59,673 bases of DNA from Acidobacteriota bacterium (GTDB taxonomy: Bacteria; Acidobacteriota; Vicinamibacteria; Fen-336). The stretch covers positions 1 through 59,673 of the forward strand of contig JAJDNS010000130.1 in the NCBI GenBank assembly GCA_022340585.1, in the 5' to 3' direction. The position numbers and the translations under genes are program-made. Of the stretch, positions 49,832-58,257 are shown piece after piece. How positions within the stretch are numbered: position 1 is the first letter of the stretch; each line of letters opens with the position of its first letter. A model generated the notes under the pieces. It was not told where the DNA came from. It saw nothing but the letters and a program-made list of their open reading frames with translations, and made no database searches.

Positions 49832-51514
49832 ATGAAGGCACGCACCCTGACGCTCGTGCTGGTGCTGGGATCGGTCGGTCTCGCCGAGGCCGGCTCCGTG
49901 CCCGTTCGGGCACGCAACAGCATGGTCGTCTCCCAGAACGCCATCGCCTCGCAGGTCGGGGCCTCCATGCTGATCGGCGAAGGGAACGCCATGGACGCGG
50001 CGGTGGCGACGGCATTCGCCCTGGCCGTGGTCCACCCTTCCGCCGGCAACATCGGAGGCGGCGGCTTCCTGGTCTACCGTTCGGCGAGCGGCCAGGCCGT
50101 CGCCTACGACTTCCGCGAGACCGCCCCGGCGAGATCCAGCGCCGAGATGTTCCTGCGCGACGGCGAGTACGACCCGCGCCTCCATCACGACTCGTACCTC
50201 GCGGTGGGCGTGCCGGGCACGGTGGCCGGACTGCACCAGGCCTGGAGGGAGCACGGGAAGCTGCCCTGGGAGCAGCTGCTCGAGCCGGCGATTGCCCTCG
50301 CCCGCGAGGGCTTCATGGTCACCGACGGGTTGGCCCGGTCGCTGCGCACCGCCCTCCCGCAGATGTCACGGTACCCCGCGTCGATGGCGCAGTTCTCGCA
50401 CGAGGGAGACCTCTACGAGGCGGGCGACATTCTCCGGCAGGGAGACCTCGCCGACACCCTCGAGCGCATCGCGACGGAGGGCCCCAGGGGCTTCTACGAG
50501 GGCCACACCGCGGGGCTCATCGAGAAGGAGATGCAGCGGCACGGCGGGCTCATCACCCGCGAGGACCTGAAGGCTTACCGGGCGGTCCGCCGCACGCCGC
50601 TCCGCGGCACGTACTTCGACGCCGAGGTCCTCACCATGCCTCCCCCGAGCTCGGGTGGCGTGGTGCTCCTGCAGGCCCTGAACATCCTCGAGAGGTACGA
50701 CCTTCCCGGGATGGGCTTCGGGTCGGCGGCCTACCTCCATCACCTCACCGAGGCCCTCCGGCGGGCGTTCGCCGACCGGGCTCGCTACCTTGGCGATCCC
50801 GACTTCGTGAAGGACATGCCGGTGGAGCGCCTCATCTCCAAGGAGTACGCCGACCAGCTCCGGAGCACCATCGCCCCCCGCCGCGCATCGGTGTCCACGC
50901 CATCCAGCTTCGAGTGGCGGGCGGAGGGGGCGGAGACGACCCACGTCTCGGTCGTGGACAACGAGCGCAATGCGGTCTCCCTGACGTACACCCTGGAGAA
51001 CGGCTACGGCTCCAAGATCGTGGTCCCGGGGGCGGGCTTCCTCCTGAACAACGAGATGGGCGACTTCAACGCCGGCCCCGGGCTCACCGACGAGAGCGGG
51101 CTCATCGGCACCGAGCCCAACCTCGCCGCTCCCGGCAAGCGCATGCTCTCGAACATGACACCCACGATCCTCGTGCACGGCGGGCAGCCCCTCCTCGTCG
51201 TGGGCAGCCCCGGTGGCCGGCGGATTCCGGGGACCGTGCTCCAGACGATCGTGAACGTCCTGAGCTTCCGCATGAACGTCCAGGAGGCGATCGACGCGCC
51301 TCGGATCCACCACCAGTGGCTGCCCGATCTGCTGCACTACGAGCGCAACGGCTTCTCTCCGGACACCCTCGACATCTTGCGAGAGTGGGGTCACAACGTG
51401 AACGAGGAGGACTCCTGGGGCGCGGTGCAGGCGATCGGTATCCGTGAGAACGGTCGCTGGCTCGAGGGAGGCTCCGACCGGCGGCAGCCCGACGGAGCGG
51501 CGATCGGGCGCTAG
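49832..51514 (+). CDS. ggt: Gamma-glutamyltransferase
   Basis: The 560-residue exported N-terminal-nucleophile hydrolase cleaves gamma-glutamyl bonds of glutathione. A signal peptide (about 1-20) is followed by GEGNAMDAAVATAFALAVVHPSAGNIGGGGF, with the autoprocessing nucleophile Thr near 369 in AETTHVSVVD. The C-terminal subunit has ENGYGSKIVVPGAGFLLNNEMGDF and GSPGGRRIPGTV. A strong GGAGGAG lies 8 nt upstream of the ATG. It is divergent from the M64 peptidase. Together they suggest use of extracellular peptides. Confidence 0.96.
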   Translation: MKARTLTLVLVLGSVGLAEAGSVPVRARNSMVVSQNAIASQVGASMLIGEGNAMDAAVATAFALAVVHPSAGNIGGGGFLVYRSASGQAVAYDFRETAPARSSAEMFLRDGEYDPRLHHDSYLAVGVPGTVAGLHQAWREHGKLPWEQLLEPAIALAREGFMVTDGLARSLRTALPQMSRYPASMAQFSHEGDLYEAGDILRQGDLADTLERIATEGPRGFYEGHTAGLIEKEMQRHGGLITREDLKAYRAVRRTPLRGTYFDAEVLTMPPPSSGGVVLLQALNILERYDLPGMGFGSAAYLHHLTEALRRAFADRARYLGDPDFVKDMPVERLISKEYADQLRSTIAPRRASVSTPSSFEWRAEGAETTHVSVVDNERNAVSLTYTLENGYGSKIVVPGAGFLLNNEMGDFNAGPGLTDESGLIGTEPNLAAPGKRMLSNMTPTILVHGGQPLLVVGSPGGRRIPGTVLQTIVNVLSFRMNVQEAIDAPRIHHQWLPDLLHYERNGFSPDTLDILREWGHNVNEEDSWGAVQAIGIRENGRWLEGGSDRRQPDGAAIGR

Positions 51515-51521
51515 GCCAGGG

Positions 51522-52100
51522 CTAGGCCATCGAGGGCGGCGGGCCGTCGCGCTCGGGCCGCTCGGTGACGAGCTCGGGGTGCTCCCGGCGGAAGCTCTCG
51601 GCCAGGTGGCAGTCCCAACACACGGGCTTATGGCTCTCCAGCACGTCGATCACCTGCTCCGGCCTGAACGCCCCCCAGGTCACGAGCGCGCCGTCGGGCG
51701 CCAGCAGCGCCGGCTTGTGGTCATGCCAGTGGATCTCTCCGAACGTCTTGCCGCAGAAGGCACAGGGCTGGGTCTTGTACCAGTCGGTGAGGATGGTGCG
51801 CACGCGGCAGGCCTCGGGCGACGACTCGATCTGGCTCAGGCACTCCTGGCCGCAGCCCGCCTTCTCCGGCCACCTGGTGCAGTCCTCGAGTCGCAGGTCC
51901 GGACGACCCTGGGAAGCGCTCCACGCCGCGTGGGGGGCGTCGACCTCGACCGCAACCGCCTCCCGGTTCTCGGGACAGACGACGACCCGGGTGTCCCGGT
52001 ACCGGAGCCAGGCGCCCAGCGCCTGCCGGCCGTAAAGGAAGAGAACGCCCAGGCCCACGAGGGCGGCGACGCCGAGAACGAGCTGAACTGGAGTCGGCAT
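51522..52100 (-). CDS. Membrane-anchored Cys-rich protein with a CXXCH motif
   Basis: The 192-residue protein has an N-terminal TM helix (about 5-25) and then a soluble domain with nine Cys, including CGQEC, CAFC followed by a His-rich stretch (GEIHWHDHKP) and CWDCH near residue 168. CWDCH is a perfect c-type heme attachment motif; alternatively the CxxC pairs and His bind zinc, as in HNH-like folds. A GGGAGG ribosome site lies 6 nt before the ATG. No family is recognised. It ends 7 bp from ggt. Confidence 0.7.
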   Translation of the reverse strand: MPTPVQLVLGVAALVGLGVLFLYGRQALGAWLRYRDTRVVVCPENREAVAVEVDAPHAAWSASQGRPDLRLEDCTRWPEKAGCGQECLSQIESSPEACRVRTILTDWYKTQPCAFCGKTFGEIHWHDHKPALLAPDGALVTWGAFRPEQVIDVLESHKPVCWDCHLAESFRREHPELVTERPERDGPPPSMA

Positions 52101-52213
52101 GGAAGCCTCCCTTGATACCGATTTACGCCTCGGGGGCCTCGAATGGAATAGTTCGTTTGTTTCAGACAGAGGGAGGGCCCTGGCCACCGCCTCGGCGCCG
52201 GGATAGAGTCGCG

Positions 52214-52248
52214 AAGGACCGAGCCGGCCTCCGGCCGGATGCCTTGGC
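52214..52248 (+). repeat. 35-bp palindromic intergenic repeat, copy B
   Basis: Matches copy A at 31 of 35 positions, with the same CCGGCC / GGCCGG dyad. It ends 11 nt before the exonuclease III start codon, so any hairpin would sit at the ribosome entry site of that gene. Confidence 0.75.
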
Positions 52249-52259
52249 AGGGGAAACCG

Positions 52260-53030
52260 ATGAAGCTCGCCACCTGGAACGTGAACTCGATCCGCGCCCG
52301 GGAAGAGCGTCTGCTCCGCTGGCTGGACGCTCACCGGCCCGACGTGCTGTGCCTCCAGGAGCTCAAGGTCACGAACGAGGCCTTCCCCTTCGAGGCCCTG
52401 CGGGACGCGGGCTTCCACGCCGCGGTCCACGGCCAGAAGACCTACAACGGCGTGGCCATCCTCTCCCGCCTCGCGCCGGAGGCGGTGGAGCGGGGCTTCG
52501 GTGACGGCGGTGACGACGTCCAGTCCCGCCTCGTCACCGCACGTGTCGGGGAGGTCCACGTGGTCTGCGTCTACGTCCCGAATGGCGCCGAGGTGGGCTC
52601 GGAGAAGTGGGCCTACAAGCTCGAGTGGCTGAAGCGCCTCCGAGCCTGGCTCGAACGGCGTTTCGACAGGGGCGACCTCGTCGCCCTCTGCGGCGACATC
52701 AACGTGGCCCCGGAGGCACGCGACGTCCACGATCCCGGGGCGTGGGAGGCGAGCGTTCTCTTCCACCCCGAGGCTCGAGCCGCCTTCGCGGAGGTGCGGG
52801 CCGTCGGGCTGGTCGACGCCTTTCGTCTCCACCACCAGGAGCCCGGTTTCTATTCGTGGTGGGACTATCGTATGCTGGCCTTTCCCAGGAACAGGGGCCT
52901 GCGCATCGATCATATCGACTTGAGCGAGCCGCTGGCCGATCGTTGCACGGGGGCGTCCATCGACCGCGACGAGCGGAAGGGCAAGCAGCCCTCGGATCAC
53001 GCGCCGGTGGTCGTGGAGCTGGACGTCTGA
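52260..53030 (+). CDS. xth: Exodeoxyribonuclease III / AP endonuclease
   Basis: The 256-residue DNA repair nuclease has the EEP fold residues: WNVNSIRARE, CLQELKVTNEAFP (metal Glu near 34), GDINVAPEARDVHDP (Asp/Asn), DHIDLSEPL and the final SDHAPVVVEL (catalytic Asp-His). The start at 52260 gives the standard MKLATWNVNS; the ATG at 52239 would run through the repeat. It nicks at abasic sites, the step after the glycosylase encoded at 21395. The ribosome site is weak (GGGGAAACCG). Confidence 0.95.
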   Translation: MKLATWNVNSIRAREERLLRWLDAHRPDVLCLQELKVTNEAFPFEALRDAGFHAAVHGQKTYNGVAILSRLAPEAVERGFGDGGDDVQSRLVTARVGEVHVVCVYVPNGAEVGSEKWAYKLEWLKRLRAWLERRFDRGDLVALCGDINVAPEARDVHDPGAWEASVLFHPEARAAFAEVRAVGLVDAFRLHHQEPGFYSWWDYRMLAFPRNRGLRIDHIDLSEPLADRCTGASIDRDERKGKQPSDHAPVVVELDV

Positions 53031-53053
53031 TCGAGCCGACAGGGAGGCCTTCG

Positions 53054-54469
53054 ATGTCGCGCACTCGCGGTTTCGCGGTGGTCTGTGCCCTCGGCGTCAC
53101 GGCCATCCTCGTCGCCGCGCCCGCGGGGGCGGATCCAGCGGGGCGGGCCCAGGCCACGGACAGCCTGGTGGCGTTCGATGCCCAGCTGGAGACGCTCGCC
53201 CGGCAGGTGGCCCCCTCGGTGGTCCAGGTGGTGGCCTCGGGCTACGCCCCGGGAGGGGGGACGCTGCTGTCTCGCGCCCGCTCGTACGGCTCGGGAGCGA
53301 TCGTCGACGGGGACGGCTGGATCGTCACCAACGCCCACGTCGTCGAGGGCGCCCAAGCCGTGCACATCGAGCTGCTCCGCCTGCGGGAGCCGGGGGGGAC
53401 GGGATCGATTCTCCGCCCCCGCAGCCGCCGGCTGCCAGCGCGGGTCGTGGGCGTCGACCTCGAAACCGACCTCGCCGTCCTGAAGGTCGAGGCCGGTGGC
53501 CTCCCGGCCCTGCCCCTGGCCGACTCCGAGCAGCTCCACCAGGGCCAGCTCGTCCTCGCCTTCGGCAGCCCTCTCGGACTCGAGAACTCGGCGAGCCTGG
53601 GGGTCGTGAGCTCGGTGGCCCGCCAGCTCCAGCCTGACTCACCGATGATCTACGTACAGACCGACGCCGCCATCAACCCCGGCAACAGCGGGGGCCCCCT
53701 GGTGGACGTACAGGGGCGCCTGGTGGGGCTCAACACCCTGATCGCCTCCCAGTCGGGAGGAGACGACGGAATCGGGTTCGCCGCTCCCAGCAACATCGTG
53801 CGAGCGGTCTACGCGCAACTCCGCGAGCAGGGGCGGGTCCGGCGCGGAGTGATCGGCGTGCGGGCCCAGTCCATCACTCACGCCCTGGGCAACGGGCTGG
53901 GCCTGGGGGTGCACAGCGGGGTCGTGCTCTCGGACGTCCGCCCCGGCGGACCGGCCGACGCGGCCGGCTTGCGCCCCGGCGACATCGTCGTCTCCCTCGA
54001 CGGCAAGCCGATGCAGAACGCGCGCCAGCTCGACGTGAACGTCTACCAGCGAGCCCTGGGGGACACGGTCACTCTGGAGGTCCTGCGCAGCGGGGCGCGA
54101 CACAGCTTCCCGGTCACCGTCGTCGAGCGGCCCCGGGACCCGGACCGCTTTGCCTCTCTGGTGACACCCGAGCGCAACCTCGTGTCACGCCTCGGCGTGC
54201 TCGCCATCGAGCTCGACGAAGATCTCGTCCACGCCGCCGGCCCCCTGCGACGAAGCGAAGGCGTGCTCGTGGCGGCGCGGTCCGGAGGAGTGGTGGGGGT
54301 GGACGACGACCTGCGCCCCGGCGACGTCATCTACGCCGTCAACGGCGTCTCGGTTCGCGGACTCGCCGAGCTGCGCTCGGCGGTTCAGAGCCCGGCGTCA
54401 GGCGAGCCCCTCGTCTTCCACGTCGAGCGCGCCGGCCGGCTCCTCTACGTGGTGGTCGAGCTGGAGTAG
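53054..54469 (+). CDS. HtrA/Deg-type serine protease with two PDZ domains
   Basis: The 471-residue periplasmic protease has a signal peptide (about 1-26, ending PAGA) and a chymotrypsin-fold domain with His in VTNAHVVEG (near 96), Asp in ETDLAVLKV (near 138) and Ser in NPGNSGGPL (near 214). PDZ1 is at about 270-365 (GVVLSDVRPGGPADAAGLRPGDIVVSLDGK) and PDZ2 at about 375-470 (DDLRPGDVIYAVNGVSV). A GGGAGG site lies 7 nt before the ATG at 53054. It degrades misfolded envelope proteins. It follows xth by 23 bp and may be cotranscribed. Confidence 0.95.
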   Translation: MSRTRGFAVVCALGVTAILVAAPAGADPAGRAQATDSLVAFDAQLETLARQVAPSVVQVVASGYAPGGGTLLSRARSYGSGAIVDGDGWIVTNAHVVEGAQAVHIELLRLREPGGTGSILRPRSRRLPARVVGVDLETDLAVLKVEAGGLPALPLADSEQLHQGQLVLAFGSPLGLENSASLGVVSSVARQLQPDSPMIYVQTDAAINPGNSGGPLVDVQGRLVGLNTLIASQSGGDDGIGFAAPSNIVRAVYAQLREQGRVRRGVIGVRAQSITHALGNGLGLGVHSGVVLSDVRPGGPADAAGLRPGDIVVSLDGKPMQNARQLDVNVYQRALGDTVTLEVLRSGARHSFPVTVVERPRDPDRFASLVTPERNLVSRLGVLAIELDEDLVHAAGPLRRSEGVLVAARSGGVVGVDDDLRPGDVIYAVNGVSVRGLAELRSAVQSPASGEPLVFHVERAGRLLYVVVELE

Positions 54470-54471
54470 GA

Positions 54472-54495
54472 GGTCCCGGGGGGGAAGCCGGGATC
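54472..54495 (+). terminator. GC hairpin between convergent genes
   Basis: Positions 54472-54479 pair with 54488-54495 (8 bp, one G-T wobble) around an 8-nt loop, directly after the protease stop and before the end of the DinB-fold gene. No U-run. Confidence 0.45.
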
Positions 54496-54509
54496 GCACC
54501 GGGCGCCTT

Positions 54510-55007
54510 TCAGGAGCGGAGAAGGCGCTTCAGGAGCTGGATCTGGCCCGCATGGTAGAGGTCGTGGGCGGCGATGCCCCGCACCAGCCGCCCGATCGGC
54601 TCCTTGCCGCCGGGCGCGCGACGGCGCAGGTCGGTGTCCCTCAGTCCGGCCACCGCCTCGCGCAGCCTCCGATGGAACCCACCGAGGAGCGTCAGCTCGT
54701 CTCGCCACTGCCCGCTCGTCGGCGAGGTCGGGCTCGGGATCCAGTTGCTGCCCTTGTGGGGAAAGGCGCCCCGCTTCTCGCCGGTGAGCCGACGCCACGC
54801 CGCGTACTTCCAGTACGCCGCGTGGGTCACGATCTCCCAGATGCTGTGGCGGTCCGGGACCGGTCTCCAGAGCGCCTCGTCGACGCTCAGTCCCCGGAGC
54901 GAGCCCCGCAGGTTGGTGCCATGCCAGGACTGGCGATCGTACGCCTCGTCGAGCTGCTCGAGAAGAGAGCCCACCGCCGCCCGGCTTCCACGCTTCGTGC
55001 TCGCCAT
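54510..55007 (-). CDS. DinB/YfiT-fold putative metalloenzyme
   Basis: The 165-residue four-helix protein has the DinB-superfamily metal His positions WHGTN (near 29), ETVTHAAYW-type HAAYWKY (near 63) and HDLYHAGQIQLLK (near 148-152). Relatives include bacillithiol transferases and thiol-dependent detoxification enzymes. With ypdA in the window, a low-molecular-weight-thiol link is possible but unproven. AAAGGTGA precedes the ATG. It lies 26 bp downstream of the TPR gene. Confidence 0.8.
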   Translation of the reverse strand: MASTKRGSRAAVGSLLEQLDEAYDRQSWHGTNLRGSLRGLSVDEALWRPVPDRHSIWEIVTHAAYWKYAAWRRLTGEKRGAFPHKGSNWIPSPTSPTSGQWRDELTLLGGFHRRLREAVAGLRDTDLRRRAPGGKEPIGRLVRGIAAHDLYHAGQIQLLKRLLRS

Positions 55008-55033
55008 TCACCTTTCTCCTTCCCGGATCGCGG

Positions 55034-55663
55034 TCAGGGCCAGGGCTGGCCGCGGCGCGCCGCCTCCCGCACCGCCTGGGCCGCCGGGCGGTCGTCGAGG
55101 ACCGTGGGGTCGAGCCGCAGCGCCTCGTCGAAGGCCTTCGTCGCTTCCTCATGGCGGCCCAGCGAGTGGAGGGCGATGGCGAGCAGGCAGCGCGTGACGG
55201 CGTCGGCGGGATCGAGCCGGACCGCCTCCTCGAACGCGGCGAGGGCCTCCGCCGGCTCGTTCAGCGCGAAGAGGAGCGTGGTCCCGAGCCTGACCCAGGC
55301 CTCGGCGTCCTCGGGAGCGAGGCGGACGTCTTCCCGGTAGTGGTCGGCGAGCTCGCTCCACCGCTCGACGTCGACGAGATGCCGGGCGAGGACCTCCCGC
55401 ACGGGTCCCCGGCGCTCGGGGCCCAGGCCGAGGGCCAGGGCCGCACGGCAGGCCTCGATCCCCTCATTCTCGTCGAGTCGCTCGCACAACCGGGCCTGCT
55501 CGCGCGCCTCCGGTGTCTCCTCGGGGGGTGGAGTCTGCCCCCCGGGGGACGGGATCGCGAGCCCAATCAGCAGGGCCCACGCCACCGCCACGGCACGAAG
55601 ACGGGGGCGCTGGGGCAGGATGAGCTCGGGCATGGAAGGGGACCCCGGGAGCGGGAGCCTCAC
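55034..55663 (-). CDS. Exported TPR protein (GTG start)
   Basis: The 209-residue protein has a signal peptide or anchor (hydrophobic VAVAWALLIGLAIPS, about 25-39), an acidic spacer and about four TPR units (about 60-195, e.g. AWVRLGTTLLFALNEPAEALAAFEEAVRLDP as the core pattern). The GTG at 55663 is chosen over the ATG at 55633 because AATAAT ends 5 nt upstream of it, while neither start has a ribosome site. Role: probable periplasmic scaffold. Confidence 0.8.
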   Translation of the reverse strand: MRLPLPGSPSMPELILPQRPRLRAVAVAWALLIGLAIPSPGGQTPPPEETPEAREQARLCERLDENEGIEACRAALALGLGPERRGPVREVLARHLVDVERWSELADHYREDVRLAPEDAEAWVRLGTTLLFALNEPAEALAAFEEAVRLDPADAVTRCLLAIALHSLGRHEEATKAFDEALRLDPTVLDDRPAAQAVREAARRGQPWP

Positions 55664-55668
55664 TCGCC

Positions 55669-55674
55669 ATTATT
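55669..55674 (-). promoter_or_regulatory. -10 element of the TPR gene (leaderless)
   Basis: AATAAT (5 of 6 to consensus) on the minus strand ends 5 nt before the GTG at 55663. AT-rich in a GC-rich background. Confidence 0.45.
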
Positions 55675-55825
55675 CACCAGAAACCGCGCGACGAGAGCTC
55701 CGGCGACCCCGGGAATCGCACGAGTGGGTCGTTTGCCTCATCATCGCGGGGGCGTGACCCGGGAGAATAGGGAGGCGACGCTCGCGCGTCGCGCTACTGC
55801 GCACGCCACGTGCGGGGAGGAACTG

Positions 55826-58174
55826 ATGTCCATCGCTTTCGGCCCCAGGCGGGCCGAGTGGATCAAGGTGGCGGGGTCCGAGCCGGGGCCCCTCACCTCC
55901 GAGGAGCTCGCTCGGTTCGAGGCCTTCGACCTCGTGTACCGCTCGTTGTGCGCCCTCCTCTACAACTACGTCCCCCAGTCGGGGCACCCCGGGGGGTCGA
56001 TCTCCTCGGGCCGCATCGTGACCGGCGTCGTCTTCGACGCCATGGACTACGAGCTGGCGCGCCCCGACCGTGAGGACGCCGACATCATCTCGTACGCGGC
56101 CGGGCACAAGGCCATGGGCCTGTACGCGATGTGGGCGCTCAGGGACGAGGTCGCGCGGGTGGCCCGCCCCGAGCTCCTCCCGCCTGACATCGCTCACCGC
56201 CTGCGGCTGGAGGACCTCCTCGGCTTCCGCCGCAACCCCCTCACCTCGACCCCCCTGTTCGTGAAGCACCAGGCCAGGCCCCTCGACGGGCACCCCACGC
56301 CGGCCACACCCTTTGTCCGCCTCTCCACCGGCGCTTCCGGCGTCGGTGTGGCGAGCTCGATCGGCCTCGCCTTCGGCGCTCGCGACTACTACGGGAAGGG
56401 CGCCCCGAGAGTGCACGTCATCGAGGGCGAAGGCGGCCTCACCCCCGGGCGCGCCGCCGAGGCCCTCGCCGCGGCCGGCACCGCGCGGCTCGACAACCTC
56501 GTCTTCCACGTCGACTGGAACCAGGCCTCCATCGACTCCAACCGCGTGTGCCGCGACGGCGACGCGCCCGGCGAGTACGTCCAGTGGACGCCCATGGAGC
56601 TCTTCCATCTCCACGACTGGAACGTGGTCGAGGTGGAAGACGGCCGGGACTTTCAGCAGGTCCTCGCCGCCCAGCGCCGGGCCGCCTCCTTCGACAACGG
56701 CCAGCCCACCGCTGTCGTCTACCGAACGACCAAGGGCTGGCTCTATGGCATCGAGGGCCGAGCCTCGCACGGGGCCGGGCACAAGCTCTGCTCCGACGCC
56801 TTCCACAACGCCCTCGCCCCGCTCTCCAGCCGCGGCACCATCGCGCTGCCCACCTGCGAGGCCTCGAGCCACCGCTGCGAGATGGGAGGTGACGGCAGCG
56901 CCACCATGGAGGAGTGCTTCCACGAGGCGCTCCTCCTGGTGCGCCAGGCGGTGGAGGGCGACCGCCCCACCGCCGAGATCCTCGCCGCACGCCTCGCCGC
57001 CGCGCGGAAGCGCCTCGACGAGCAGGACCGTCGGCCGCGGCAAGGCGCGCCCCGGGTCGATGCCGTCTACGAGCTCGCGGACGGCGACCAGACGCCGCCC
57101 GCGCTGCGACTGGCGCCGGGGTTGCCGGCCACGCTCCGCGCCCAGCTCGGCAAGGCGCTCGGGTTGTACAACAAGGCCTCGGGAGGAGCGCTCCTGGTCG
57201 GGGCCGCAGACCTCCTCGCCTCCACCAGCGTCAACGCCGTGGCCGCCGACCTCGGTGAGGGCTACTGGAACGCGTCCGACAACCCCACCGCGCGCACCCT
57301 CTCGATCGGCGGCATCTGCGAGGACGCCATGGCGGGGATCCTCTCCGGGCTCTCGTCGTTCGGTCGGCACATTGGGGTCGGGTCTTCGTACGGGGCGTTT
57401 CTCGCGCCTCTCAGCCACGTGGCGGCACGGCTCCACGCCATCGGTTGCCAGGCGAAGGCCCCGCACGGACCGTGGCCGCCCATGATTCTCGTCTGCGCCC
57501 ACGCGGGTCTGAAGACCGGGGAGGACGGTCCCACCCATGCCGACCCCCAGGCTCTGCAGCTCCTGCAGGAGAACTTCCCCCGGGGCACGTCCGTCACCCT
57601 CACCCCCTGGGACCCCCAGGAGATCTGGCCCCTCCTGGCCGCGGCGCTCCGTCACCGCCCCGCGGTCCTCGCCCCCTTCGTCACCCGCCCGAGCGAGACC
57701 GTTCCCGACCGGGCCCGGCTCGGCCTCGCGCCGCCGGAGGCGGCGATCACCGGCGTCTACCTCCTCAGGAAGCCGAGGGGTGAGGGCCGGGGCACGGTGG
57801 TCCTCCAGGAGAGCGCCGTCTCCTTTGCCTTCGTCGAGGAGGCGCTGCCGCGGCTGGAGAAGGACGGCCTCGACCCCTGGGTGTACTCCGTCGTGAGCGC
57901 CGAGCTCTTCGACCTCCTCCCCGCCGAGCAGCAGCGCGACATCTTCCCCGAAGAGCGCGCGGACGAGGCCATGGGCATCACCGGCTTCACCCTGCCCACG
58001 ATGTTTCGCTGGATCCGCTCCGACCTCGGGCGGGCCCACACCCTGCACCCCTACCGCAAAGGCCACTACCTGGGCAGCGGACAGGGGCCGATGGTCCTGG
58101 CCGAGGCGGGCCTCGACGGCGAGAGCCAGGCCGGCGCCGTCAAGGAGTACGTCAAGGCGCTCTCGAGGGCCTGA
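55826..58174 (+). CDS. tkt: Transketolase, enlarged form
   Basis: A TPP enzyme moving two-carbon units between sugar phosphates in the pentose phosphate pathway. At 782 residues it is about 110 longer than E. coli transketolase. Recognisable parts: GHPGGSISSGRIV (about 53), HVIEGEGGLTPGRAAEALAAAG ... WNQASID (TPP/Mg site), the second domain with LGEGYWNASDNPTARTLSIGGICEDAMAGILSGLSSFG, and the C-terminal region with GPTHADPQALQLLQENFPRGTSV. GGGGAGG lies 6-7 nt before the ATG. It would process pentoses arriving through araA. Its stop codon lies within the left arm of an inverted repeat. Confidence 0.9.
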   Translation: MSIAFGPRRAEWIKVAGSEPGPLTSEELARFEAFDLVYRSLCALLYNYVPQSGHPGGSISSGRIVTGVVFDAMDYELARPDREDADIISYAAGHKAMGLYAMWALRDEVARVARPELLPPDIAHRLRLEDLLGFRRNPLTSTPLFVKHQARPLDGHPTPATPFVRLSTGASGVGVASSIGLAFGARDYYGKGAPRVHVIEGEGGLTPGRAAEALAAAGTARLDNLVFHVDWNQASIDSNRVCRDGDAPGEYVQWTPMELFHLHDWNVVEVEDGRDFQQVLAAQRRAASFDNGQPTAVVYRTTKGWLYGIEGRASHGAGHKLCSDAFHNALAPLSSRGTIALPTCEASSHRCEMGGDGSATMEECFHEALLLVRQAVEGDRPTAEILAARLAAARKRLDEQDRRPRQGAPRVDAVYELADGDQTPPALRLAPGLPATLRAQLGKALGLYNKASGGALLVGAADLLASTSVNAVAADLGEGYWNASDNPTARTLSIGGICEDAMAGILSGLSSFGRHIGVGSSYGAFLAPLSHVAARLHAIGCQAKAPHGPWPPMILVCAHAGLKTGEDGPTHADPQALQLLQENFPRGTSVTLTPWDPQEIWPLLAAALRHRPAVLAPFVTRPSETVPDRARLGLAPPEAAITGVYLLRKPRGEGRGTVVLQESAVSFAFVEEALPRLEKDGLDPWVYSVVSAELFDLLPAEQQRDIFPEERADEAMGITGFTLPTMFRWIRSDLGRAHTLHPYRKGHYLGSGQGPMVLAEAGLDGESQAGAVKEYVKALSRA

Positions 58175-58243
58175 CGCCTTCTGGACCTCCCCCGGCAGTC
58201 CTCCCCCCTATCCTCTGGCCTGGCGCCGCAGGAAGGCGTCAGG
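58170..58243. repeat. 12-bp inverted repeat between transketolase and integrase genes
   Basis: CCTGACGCCTTC (58170-58181) and GAAGGCGTCAGG (58232-58243) are perfectly complementary, 50 nt apart. The left arm contains the transketolase stop; the right arm ends 14 nt before the intI ATG. A possible -10 (TATCCT, 58209-58214) lies between the arms. It could be a long-loop terminator, a control structure for intI or the edge of a mobile unit. Confidence 0.55.
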
Positions 58244-58257
58244 AAGGGGTTTCGACG

